Shown piece after piece: positions 13,789 through 24,025 of a DNA stretch of 25,534 bases (position 1 is its first letter; each line of letters begins with the position of its first letter). This DNA is from an uncultured Pseudoflavonifractor sp. (GTDB lineage: Bacteria; Bacillota; Clostridia; Oscillospirales; Oscillospiraceae). The position numbers were made by a program, and so were the translations under genes. The DNA lies in contig CAJFTA010000033.1 in the NCBI GenBank assembly GCA_904419835.1, forward strand, positions 1-25,534, read 5' to 3'. The notes beneath the pieces are model-generated. The model was not told where the DNA came from, searched no databases, and saw nothing but the letters and a program-made list of their open reading frames with translations.

Positions 13789-13849
13789 TTGATTACGGGT
13801 GGCGCCCGAATCCGCCCGGGACGGTAAACACCGCCCCTCAGGAGGCACT

Positions 13850-15700
13850 ATGAGTAAGAAACAAAAGCGGATGCTCTTCCGCATCCTGCTCAGCACGGCC
13901 CTTCTTCTGGCCGCAGTTCTCCTCCCCCTGAACAACTTTCCGCTGCTGCGTCTGGCGGTGTTCCTGGTCCCCTACGGGGTCATCGGCTGGGATGTATTGT
14001 GGCGGGCCGTGCGCAACATCGCCCACGGACAGGTTTTTGACGAGAACTTCCTCATGGCCCTGGCCACGGTAGGCGCCTTCTTCACCGGCGAGTTCCCCGA
14101 GGCCGTGTTCGTCATGCTCTTCTACCAGGTGGGCGAACTGTTCCAGAGCTGCGCCGTGGACAAGTCCAGAAAATCCATCGCCCAGCTGATGGACATCCGG
14201 CCCGACTACGCCAACGTGGAGCGGGACGGCCAGCTGGTCCAGGCAGACCCGGAGGATGTGGCCGTCGGGGATGTGATTGTCATCAAGCCCGGCGAGCGGG
14301 TGCCCCTGGACGGTGTCGTGCTGGATGGCGCCTCCACCCTCAACACCTCCGCCCTCACGGGCGAGTCCCTCCCCCGGGAGGCGGACGCGGGCAGCGACGT
14401 CATCAGCGGCTGTGTCAACCTGACCGGTCTGCTGCGGGTGCAGGTCACTAAGGCCTTTGAGGATTCTACCGTGGCCAGAATTCTGGACCTGGTGGAGAAC
14501 TCCAGCAGCAAGAAGGCCAAGGCCGAGCACTTCATCACCAAGTTCGCCCGGATCTACACCCCCGTGGTGGTTATCTCCGCCGTCCTGCTGGCCCTGCTCC
14601 TCCCCTTTCTCATCCATGTCACCTGGGCCGAGAGCATTCACCGGGCCCTCATCTTCCTGGTTATCTCCTGCCCCTGCGCCCTGGTCATCTCGGTTCCCCT
14701 CTCCTTCTTCGGCGGCATCGGCGGTGCGTCCCGGCAGGGCATTCTGGTCAAGGGCGGCAACTATCTGGAGGCTCTGGCCAATACGGAGACCGTGGTCTTT
14801 GACAAGACCGGCACCCTCACCCAGGGCGTGTTCAACGTCACCGCCATCCACCCCGACCAGTGCTCCGAGCGGCGCCTGCTGGAGCTGGCCGCTCTGGCCG
14901 AGTCCTACTCCGACCACCCCATCTCCCGCTCCATCCGGGAGGCCTGGGGCGCGGAGCTGGACCGGAGCCGGGTGTCCAACGTGGAAGAGCGCTCGGGCAA
15001 GGGCGTGCAGGCCCAGGTGGACGGCGTGCCGGTCTGGGTGGGCAGCGGCAAGCTGATGGATGAGATCGGCGTCCCCTGGCACCCCTGCCACAAGGTGGGC
15101 ACCACGGTCCATGTAGCCTCTCAGGGCACTTATCTGGGCCACATTGTCATCTCCGACCAGGTGAAGCCGGACGCCGCCCAGGCCATCCGTGACCTGAAGG
15201 CCGCCGGAGTGAGAAAGACCGCCATGCTCACCGGCGACGCCGCCGCTGTGGGCGAGGCGGTGGCCGCCGAGCTGGGGCTGGACGAGGTCCACACCCAGCT
15301 GCTCCCGGCTGACAAGGTGGACCGGGTGGAGGCCCTGCTGAAGGAGAAAAGCGCCAAGGGCACCCTGGCCTTTGTGGGTGACGGCATCAATGACGCGCCC
15401 GTTCTCTCCCGGGCCGATGTAGGCATTGCCATGGGCGCGCTGGGCTCCGACGCCGCCATTGAGGCCGCCGACGTGGTGCTCATGGACGATAAGCCCTCCA
15501 AAATCGCGGTGGCCATCCGTATCGCCCGCAGGACCCGCCGCATCGTGCTCCAGAACATCGTCTTTGCCCTGGCCGTCAAGCTGCTGGTGCTCCTTCTGGG
15601 TGCCACCGGCGACGCCACCATGTGGGAGGCGGTCTTTGCCGACGTGGGCGTGTCGGTCATCGCCATCCTCAACGCCACAAGAGCCCTCAAGGTAAAATAG
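13850..15700 (+). CDS. P1B-type Cd/Zn/Pb-exporting ATPase
   Basis: The 616-residue membrane pump exports divalent soft metals using ATP. It has the P-type motifs TGES (170-173), the membrane CPC metal motif (274-276, in SCPCALVISVPLSFF), the phosphorylation site DKTGT (318-322), the SDHPIS nucleotide-domain motif (about 365) and GDGINDAP (about 510). The C-terminal helix 'DVGVSVIAILNATRALK' is typical of the P1B-2 (ZntA/CadA) group. The N-terminal HMA domain is absent and encoded by the preceding gene. ATG 13850 follows CAGGAGG; the frame is open upstream from 13799. Regulation is presumably by the CadC-like repressor. Exact metal preference cannot be read from sequence. Confidence 0.95.
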   Translation: MSKKQKRMLFRILLSTALLLAAVLLPLNNFPLLRLAVFLVPYGVIGWDVLWRAVRNIAHGQVFDENFLMALATVGAFFTGEFPEAVFVMLFYQVGELFQSCAVDKSRKSIAQLMDIRPDYANVERDGQLVQADPEDVAVGDVIVIKPGERVPLDGVVLDGASTLNTSALTGESLPREADAGSDVISGCVNLTGLLRVQVTKAFEDSTVARILDLVENSSSKKAKAEHFITKFARIYTPVVVISAVLLALLLPFLIHVTWAESIHRALIFLVISCPCALVISVPLSFFGGIGGASRQGILVKGGNYLEALANTETVVFDKTGTLTQGVFNVTAIHPDQCSERRLLELAALAESYSDHPISRSIREAWGAELDRSRVSNVEERSGKGVQAQVDGVPVWVGSGKLMDEIGVPWHPCHKVGTTVHVASQGTYLGHIVISDQVKPDAAQAIRDLKAAGVRKTAMLTGDAAAVGEAVAAELGLDEVHTQLLPADKVDRVEALLKEKSAKGTLAFVGDGINDAPVLSRADVGIAMGALGSDAAIEAADVVLMDDKPSKIAVAIRIARRTRRIVLQNIVFALAVKLLVLLLGATGDATMWEAVFADVGVSVIAILNATRALKVK

Positions 15701-15707
15701 CGACAAA

Positions 15708-15739
15708 CGGGTCCCGCCGGAATCTCCGGCGGGACCCGC
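15708..15739. repeat. 32-nt palindromic repeat, left copy
   Basis: A 13-bp perfect stem (GGGTCCCGCCGGA around ATC) lies 7 nt after the ATPase stop. An identical 32-nt copy is at 15960-15991, 6 nt past the FtsK gene end. It may serve as a 3' mRNA end, although no U-tract follows. Confidence 0.85.
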
Positions 15740-15779
15740 AGGCTGTCGAAAAAGTTCAAGGACTTTTTCGACAGCCTGC
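15738..15779. repeat. 18-bp perfect hairpin inside the composite repeat
   Basis: 15738-15755 pairs with 15762-15779 (GCAGGCTGTCGAAAAAGT, loop TCAAGG). A related inverted copy, TTTTCGACAAGCTGC, closes the segment at 15946-15960. Confidence 0.8.
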
Positions 15780-15960
15780 AAAAATGCCGTTACTTTCGCG
15801 CCGCACAGCGGCGCAAAAGTCCTCGCTCCGCTCGCCGGAAGCCTTGCACAGTAAGGCTTCCGGGGCATTCGATCCCACGCGAGGCGGGCGGCTGCCCCCT
15901 CGCGCTCCCCCGCCCCGGTTCAGGCGGATCCTTTTAAACTGAGGGTTTTCGACAAGCTGC
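15780..15960. repeat. Structured non-coding segment, probable repetitive element
   Basis: This stretch has no credible gene. It contains hairpins GCGCCGC/GCGGCGC (about 15800-15815) and CCGGAAGCCTT/AAGGCTTCCGG (about 15836-15862), then a C-rich tail. With the two 32-nt flanking palindromes it looks like an intergenic repeat or miniature mobile element. Copy number cannot be judged from one window. Confidence 0.5.
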
Positions 15961-15991
15961 GGGTCCCGCCGGAATCTCCGGCGGGACCCGC
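15960..15991. repeat. 32-nt palindromic repeat, right copy
   Basis: Identical in all 32 positions to 15708-15739. It lies immediately downstream of the minus-strand FtsK gene. Confidence 0.85.
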
Positions 15992-15994
15992 TTT

Positions 15995-18709
<2,715 letters not shown>

Positions 18710-18849
18710 GGACGTCATTCCTTTCAGGAGAGTATGGTAATGCGTACTGAACTGAGCCGAACGCCTTGAAATCCAAAGTTTTCAAGGCCATTTGGCTTTG
18801 TTCTTGGTTTATTCAGCAGACATTACGGTAGGTCGGAGCGCGGACCTGC

Positions 18850-19713
18850 TCAGGCGAAAATCACAAATTTGAGGATGCCCGCAATCAGAGACACGGCGCC
18901 CACCGCCCAGCAGTAGTAGGCAAAGCTGCCGAACTTACCCTTGTCCGCCAGGGACTTGACCAGCCGGATGGCAAAATAGCCCACAACAGCGGACACCACA
19001 ACGCCCACCAGGTAGACCGGCAGAAGGGGCACCACCTGCTCGGCAAAGTCGGGAGCGGTGGCGGCGTCCTTCAGCTCCAGCAGCGTGGCGCCCACCACGG
19101 CGGGCAGGGACATGAGGAAGGAGAACCGGACGGCAAAATTCCGGTCAAAGCCCCGGAGCATGCCGGCGGAGATGGTGGCGCCGGAGCGGGAGATGCCGGG
19201 GATAATGGCCACCGCCTGAGCGCAGCCCACCAACAGCGCGTCCGTCACCGTGGCGTTTTTGGCGGTCTTGTGGCCCCGGGCCAGCCGGTCGGAGAAGAAG
19301 AGGATGAAGCCGGTCAGCAGCAGCATGCAGGACACCAGAATGGGATTGGAGAAGACCTGCTCCAGCGTATTCTTGAAAAAGACCATCACAAACAGCGGAA
19401 GGGTGGCCACCACGATGAGCATCACCATCCTCCGGGTGGCGGGCGGCTTGCCCACGCTCTCATCCCGCACCGCCAGGGCCCGGATACCCAGGAAAAACTC
19501 CCGGATCATGTCGATAATATCTCTCCAGTACACAATGCACACGGAGATAAGCGTACCGAAGTGGAGCAGCACAGTGAAGAACATGTGCGTCTCCTCCATG
19601 TTCTCCATGCCGAAAAAGGCCTGAAAGAGCGTCAGGTGGCCTGAGCTGGAAATGGGCAGAAACTCCGCCACGCCCTGAATAAGGCCCATCAGGATGGACA
19701 TCAAATAGTTCAT
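18850..19713 (-). CDS. uppP: Undecaprenyl-diphosphatase (UppP/BacA)
   Basis: The 287-residue integral membrane enzyme removes a phosphate from undecaprenyl diphosphate. This recycles the lipid carrier for peptidoglycan and gives some bacitracin tolerance. The two signature regions are GVAEFLPISSSGHL (about residues 13-26) and PGISRSGATI, with about seven to eight hydrophobic segments. I chose ATG 19713, with GGAGG seven bases upstream, over an upstream in-frame start at 19767. A hairpin CCCGCCT/AGGCGGG (about 19740-19763) lies in the leader, and TGGTAATAT further upstream is a possible extended -10. Neighbours on the same strand are also envelope genes. Confidence 0.96.
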   Translation of the reverse strand: MNYLMSILMGLIQGVAEFLPISSSGHLTLFQAFFGMENMEETHMFFTVLLHFGTLISVCIVYWRDIIDMIREFFLGIRALAVRDESVGKPPATRRMVMLIVVATLPLFVMVFFKNTLEQVFSNPILVSCMLLLTGFILFFSDRLARGHKTAKNATVTDALLVGCAQAVAIIPGISRSGATISAGMLRGFDRNFAVRFSFLMSLPAVVGATLLELKDAATAPDFAEQVVPLLPVYLVGVVVSAVVGYFAIRLVKSLADKGKFGSFAYYCWAVGAVSLIAGILKFVIFA

Positions 19714-19846
19714 ACTGTTTCCTCCATGCATATGTAGTCCCGCCTCATCTGAGACAGGCGGGCGCATATAAACTATATTACCATAAGCGGCCTGACATTT
19801 CCATCATTTTTCTTGGAATTATGTCAACAATTTCTTTTACTGACAA

Positions 19847-19878
19847 CAGCGCGGCAGCTCTTGTGAGCCGCCGCGCTG
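19847..19878 (-). terminator. Terminator-like hairpin after the LTA-synthase-like gene
   Basis: CAGCGCGGC (19847-19855) pairs with GCCGCGCTG (19870-19878), 12 nt beyond the stop codon on the minus strand. The following bases are only weakly T-rich, so termination strength is uncertain. Confidence 0.55.
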
Positions 19879-19889
19879 GATGTCAATTC

Positions 19890-22016
19890 TCATTTCTTTT
19901 GCACCGGCTCGGTCATGGCCTGGGCGATGTAACCCTGTCCATAGAGAATATCATAGACAATGGTGCGGTAGGTGTCCACCGTATCCCTGTCCTCCTCCGG
20001 CGGCTCATAGTACGGCGTGCCGTCCGCGGCCACGTAGAGCCGCTGGCGGTAGAGCAGCATATCCTCCAGCGCCATGTCCACCCACTGGAAATACAGCGGA
20101 CGGGGCACCCCGGCCCAGTCCAGAATGTGGACGCCCAGGCTGGTGGCGCTCACGGTCTCAGGTACGTCCAGCTCCGCGCCGTAGTTGTTCCATACCAGGA
20201 ATCGGGTGGTATGCATCCGCTTGAGCTCCTCCGGGGACCAGGACTGGGTGTCCGCCGTACTGGAGTAGCCCAGCTCCGAATAGATGGTGCTCTCCTCGTC
20301 CATGGACAGCCCCGGCAGATGGTCGCCCCAGAATATCACGATCACCGGCTCCTCACACTGCTCAAAATAATCCAGCAGCGCCCCCAGAGCGGCGTCCGCG
20401 TCGTGAATGCCGTGGAGCAGCGCGTCAATGGAGCCCAGCTCCTCTTTCTCCAGCTTGTCGCTGGAGAAGTCAAGCCCGGATCCCTCCTCAAACTTCCCTG
20501 TGTAGTAGGGCTGATGGTTCTCCATGGAGAGGCCGTAGAGCAGAAGGGGCCTGCTCTTGTCCCGGTTCTCAAACTCCGAAATCAGCATCTCGGTCAGGGC
20601 CATGTCGGAGAGGTATGGTCCCTCCCGCTCCGCGTCCTCGGGGAAGTCCGGCTCAAACACCAGCTTGTCAAAGCCGATGCGCTGAAAGTTCTCCTCCCGG
20701 TTATAGAGCTTGGATGTGTAGGAGTGGACAAACTCGGTGGCGTACCCCTGGGCGGAGAAGGCCTTGACGATGGAGGGCGCACGGTCATAGGCCGTCTCGT
20801 CCTGAAGGGAGGTCAGATCCTCCCCCTCTCCCACAAAGGCAATGGGGATGCCGGTTATGACCTCCATCTCCACATTGCCGGTGCCGCCGGCATATGTATT
20901 GGAGAGGAACTTACCCGACGGCCACTCCTCCGCCAGCGCCCGGAAGTTGGGAATGGGGTCATCCTTAAACTCCACTCCGGGCAGCACCGCCTCCGGGTCA
21001 CAGAAGCTCTCCGACATGATCATGACTACGTTGGGCTGCACGTCCGGCGTCTGGGCGGACGCCGCGTTCCTCTTTATTTTTAAAAGAATACCGTTCATGT
21101 TGTTCTCATTGTAGGCGTCCGGCTCCTGCACCGCGCTGTCCAGCACGCCGCTGTACATGCCCAGCAGAAAGCCCAGGCGGTCGTTGCGCTCGGCCTGGAT
21201 CTCTTCCTCCGGCCCGCTGAGAAAGTCCCGGAACAGGGGCAGATTGGCCGACCCTGCCAGCACCAGCACGCCGCACAGCCCGACAGCCACAGAGGCCTGC
21301 CACCGGATGCGCCGGGGCCTCCGTGCAAAGAGCAGGGTCACCGCCAGCAGCCCCAGCACCGCCAGCACAGAGGGGATGGTGCAGGCGCCGAAGCTCATAC
21401 CCGGCCGCATAAAGCCGGCGATGGTCCCCATATGGGTGGCCATTGCCAGGTCGCTGACCATCAGCGGCACGCCGTTGACCACTTCCTTAAAATAGCTGGC
21501 GATGGCCATGGTCAGCATGGGAACCGTCAAAATCAGTCCGGCAGAAAAGATGCCGCCGGTAATGGCAAGCAGAACTCCTTCACAGGCCAGGAGCAGCAGG
21601 TATCCCAGGCCAAAAGCGGCGGGGTTCCGGCCTATCCAGCTCGCCGTCTCCTCCACCGCCTGCACTGTGATCAGCTGTGTGGCAATCAGGACAGCCAGCG
21701 GAAGCAGGAACACCATCAGGTACCACACCCAGGTGTGGTACCTCCAGGGCGCCCTGGCCTTTGCTTCTTTTCTGAGGAACGAAAAATGCCGTCTGCCTCT
21801 GCGCTGCGCTCCGGCGGCCTCAGCCGTTCCGGCTTCCGTCCCGGGCGGCGTGCCCGGAACGTCAGGCTCTGCCACAGCGGTCAGGAGGGCCGTCTGTCCC
21901 CCGTCCGGGAGCAGCGCCTCCTGCGCCAACCGGGCGGCCCGCTCGGCGTTCTGCCGCCGCCGGTTTTTCCGCCGCCGCGCCTCCAGCGCGTTATGTTTTC
22001 CCTTTTTCTTGGCCAA
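19890..22016 (-). CDS. LTA-synthase-family membrane sulfatase-fold enzyme
   Basis: The 708-residue protein belongs to the lipoteichoic acid synthase/phosphoglycerol transferase group. Enzymes of this group move glycerol phosphate from phosphatidylglycerol to a cell-surface acceptor. The first ~90 residues are very basic and then Ala/Gly/Pro-rich, unusual for LtaS. About five membrane helices follow (100-260), then an extracellular sulfatase-fold domain. That domain has IMSESFCDPE (metal ligand), NTYAGGTGNVEMEVITG (likely nucleophile Thr) and IFWGDHLPGL (metal site). The start is uncertain. TTG 22016 has GAGGG eight bases upstream; TTG 22037 would add seven residues. The target polymer is unknown. 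Confidence 0.9.
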   Translation of the reverse strand: MAKKKGKHNALEARRRKNRRRQNAERAARLAQEALLPDGGQTALLTAVAEPDVPGTPPGTEAGTAEAAGAQRRGRRHFSFLRKEAKARAPWRYHTWVWYLMVFLLPLAVLIATQLITVQAVEETASWIGRNPAAFGLGYLLLLACEGVLLAITGGIFSAGLILTVPMLTMAIASYFKEVVNGVPLMVSDLAMATHMGTIAGFMRPGMSFGACTIPSVLAVLGLLAVTLLFARRPRRIRWQASVAVGLCGVLVLAGSANLPLFRDFLSGPEEEIQAERNDRLGFLLGMYSGVLDSAVQEPDAYNENNMNGILLKIKRNAASAQTPDVQPNVVMIMSESFCDPEAVLPGVEFKDDPIPNFRALAEEWPSGKFLSNTYAGGTGNVEMEVITGIPIAFVGEGEDLTSLQDETAYDRAPSIVKAFSAQGYATEFVHSYTSKLYNREENFQRIGFDKLVFEPDFPEDAEREGPYLSDMALTEMLISEFENRDKSRPLLLYGLSMENHQPYYTGKFEEGSGLDFSSDKLEKEELGSIDALLHGIHDADAALGALLDYFEQCEEPVIVIFWGDHLPGLSMDEESTIYSELGYSSTADTQSWSPEELKRMHTTRFLVWNNYGAELDVPETVSATSLGVHILDWAGVPRPLYFQWVDMALEDMLLYRQRLYVAADGTPYYEPPEEDRDTVDTYRTIVYDILYGQGYIAQAMTEPVQKK

Positions 22017-22104
22017 ACCGTTCACCCTCAGGGTCAAGATTCATCATTGCAATCAGGAGTTATTGTACCGTCCTTCCTCCCCCGTGTCAACGGCATTTCC
22101 CCCC

Positions 22105-22148
22105 AAAAATAATTGAAACGCATCCCGAACTGGTTCGGGATGCGTTTC
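22105..22148 (-). terminator. Terminator of the DUF1700-DUF4097 operon
   Basis: A perfect 16-bp inverted repeat (22115-22130 with 22133-22148, GAAACGCATCCCGAAC) is followed on the minus strand by TTTCAATTATTTTT. It separates the pair from the LTA-synthase-like gene. Confidence 0.9.
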
Positions 22149-22164
22149 CGGTTCCCCGCCCGCT

Positions 22165-23091
22165 TCAGGAGAAGCGGACCGTGATGCCGCCCGTATCGCT
22201 GTGAAGCTCCATGGTCCCCTTCTCCCCCTTCTGGGAGGCAGAGGCACCCCGGTTCTGCCCGTTCACGGTGATCTCTCCCAGGTCGGTGCTCAGCTCGTAC
22301 CCATACCACTGCTCCGCTCTGGACGAGACCGCGCTGATATCGCCCATGTCCGCCGTTACGCTGACCGACTCGCCCAGCTCCCCCTCCAGTGAAACCGAGC
22401 CCAGGCTGCTGGTGACGGTCAGGCGGTCCGTTACCGCCAGCCCGGTGGCGGTCATGTCCCCCAGCGACAGCTCCGCCTCCAGCTCGTCCGCCTCCACATC
22501 AGTCAGGTTCACCGCGCCGCATTCTGCCGTCAGCACGGCGCTGCCCGCCTGAAGACCCTCGGCCGTTATATCCCCCAGGTCGGCCTGGATATTCAGAGTT
22601 TCCACCTGAACGTTCTTCAGCTCCAGGCCGCCCAGGGCGCTGGTGATGTCCGCGTCCGTGAGGGCCGCGCCGTCGGGCAGGAAGATTTCAACGCTGCCAC
22701 CCCGCTCGGAGAACTGTACGCCAATAAGGTCCTCGTCCCATACCTTTAATGTACCGTTCTCCAGGCTGTACTGCAGCTTCCGGCTTCCGCTGTTCAGCCG
22801 GATGCCGTAGGTCTCGCCGGAAGAGACGGTCACGGCTCCGTTGGACAGCTCCACGTCCACTCTGGTGAAGGGAGACAGCGCCATATCCTCCACCACAGCT
22901 GTGTCTGTCACATATGAGCTGCTCCAGCCGGTGAGGCCGACGCCGTCCCAGCCCACATGAATCTGCTCACTTCCCACCGGGACCTGGATGGAGGTGTCTG
23001 CCCCCATGGCCCAGCCCACGCCGGAGAGCACTATGCCCGCCACAAGGAGAGGCGCCGCAATGCCCACAATCAGCTTGGTCAGTCCCTTCAT
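22165..23091 (-). CDS. DUF4097 family beta-strand repeat protein
   Basis: The 308-residue protein has an N-terminal membrane helix or signal anchor (residues about 5-29, LTKLIVGIAAPLLVAGIVLS). A right-handed beta-repeat region follows, with recurring units such as 'LGDITAEGLQAGSAVLTAECGAVNLTDVEA', 'LGDMTATGL' and 'MGDISAVSS'. This is the DUF4097 (LiaX/adhesin-like) fold, likely on the outer face of the membrane. ATG 23091 overlaps the stop of the preceding gene as ATGA, with GGAGG upstream, so the two are translationally coupled. In related genomes this pair responds to cell-envelope stress; that role is inferred here. Confidence 0.9.
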   Translation of the reverse strand: MKGLTKLIVGIAAPLLVAGIVLSGVGWAMGADTSIQVPVGSEQIHVGWDGVGLTGWSSSYVTDTAVVEDMALSPFTRVDVELSNGAVTVSSGETYGIRLNSGSRKLQYSLENGTLKVWDEDLIGVQFSERGGSVEIFLPDGAALTDADITSALGGLELKNVQVETLNIQADLGDITAEGLQAGSAVLTAECGAVNLTDVEADELEAELSLGDMTATGLAVTDRLTVTSSLGSVSLEGELGESVSVTADMGDISAVSSRAEQWYGYELSTDLGEITVNGQNRGASASQKGEKGTMELHSDTGGITVRFS

Positions 23092-23669
23092 GCTGCCGCC
23101 TCCTCTCTTCTCCCGCCCCGGGCGATCCAGCGGGCCAGCGCGGCCACGCCTTTACACCAGAGCGCGCACAGGGCCGCGCCGCCCAGGAATATCAGCAGGC
23201 CCAGCGCCGCGGCAACAAAGCCCAGGCCGGTAAAAAACAGTGTGGTGGGGACGCTGTAAAAAATCTGGGTAATGCCGCACCACACCACGAACAGGCCGCC
23301 GAAGGCGCAGACTATCCCGCCGGCGGCCACGCAGGCCGCCGCCCCCAGCAGCCCCAGGGCCAGTATCAGCGCCGCCGCGGCCAGTACCAGCAGCACCGGC
23401 GCCCATATGGGCGAGAGGAGAATGACCGCCGCTATCTGTCCCGTGCTCCAGCGGCGGCGTTCCATGCCGCCCCTCCGGGCCGTGGCTCCCAGGATGCGGG
23501 CCGCCGCCTCATCCGGCGTGCCCAGCTCCTCCTCAGCCTGCCACGCCCCATCCGGCCCCTTCTCCTCAAAATACTCCTTATAATATTCCAGAACGCTCTC
23601 CAGTTCCCGGTGCGGCATCCGCCCGGCCAGATACCCTGAGAGCTCGTCCAGGTACTCCTGTGCCTCCAC
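23088..23669 (-). CDS. DUF1700 (HAAS-type) membrane protein
   Basis: The 193-residue protein begins with the HAAS/DUF1700 helical module 'YLDELSGYLAGRMPHRELESVLEYYKEYFEE' (residues about 5-35) and 'EELGTPDEAAARIL'. Four to five hydrophobic helices follow (about 75-180). It starts with GTG 23669, five to six bases after AGGGGGAAG; no ATG fits. It overlaps the DUF4097 gene by four bases. DUF1700 genes usually follow a PadR-type regulator gene, but none is present here. A candidate extended -10 TGGTACAAT lies at 23753-23760. Confidence 0.9.
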   Translation of the reverse strand: MEAQEYLDELSGYLAGRMPHRELESVLEYYKEYFEEKGPDGAWQAEEELGTPDEAAARILGATARRGGMERRRWSTGQIAAVILLSPIWAPVLLVLAAAALILALGLLGAAACVAAGGIVCAFGGLFVVWCGITQIFYSVPTTLFFTGLGFVAAALGLLIFLGGAALCALWCKGVAALARWIARGGRREEAAA

Positions 23670-23752
23670 GCGTCTTCCCCCTGTCCCCGCCCCGGCCCGC
23701 GGCAGAGCCCGGCACGGTTATTTTCTGGTTCTATCATACGGTCTTTTTCTTT

Positions 23753-23760
23753 ATTGTACC
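23753..23760 (-). promoter_or_regulatory. Possible -10 of the DUF1700-DUF4097 operon
   Basis: On the minus strand TGGTACAAT forms an extended -10 about 85 nt before the GTG start. No convincing -35 is visible. Between here and 23950 I see only a short palindrome (GGAAGAG/CTCTTCC, 23841-23859). Confidence 0.4.
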
Positions 23761-23949
23761 ATGGGGGAATTCTTAAAATCAGATGAAAATCCCGCGCGCG
23801 CCTCCCTCCAGCCCGCTTAATGGCGTTTTTCCCAGCATAGGGAAGAGAATTCCTCTTCCTCTCTTTTCCGCGCGATTTCACCAAATTTCCGCCCCTTCCA
23901 AGTCCCAAATTTCCATGTGCGGAATATCCTGCATTTTACTAGGTTAGGG

Positions 23950-23978
23950 TTGTAATCTTTTTGTTTTTGTTATATTAT
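23950..23978 (+). promoter_or_regulatory. Promoter of the dehydratase activase gene
   Basis: TTGTAA (23950-23955), a 17-bp T-rich spacer and TATTAT (23973-23978) fit a vegetative promoter about 48 nt before the start codon. Confidence 0.65.
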
Positions 23979-24025
23979 GTAATGCACAAGTGAAATAACC
24001 CAGATGGGATTTTAGGAGTGACCCT

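Noticed and set aside
13838..15868. 676-codon open frame on the minus strand opposite the ATPase gene
   Set aside because: It is an antisense shadow of a GC-rich gene. It has Gly/His/Val-rich low-complexity composition, and the plus strand encodes an unmistakable P-type ATPase.
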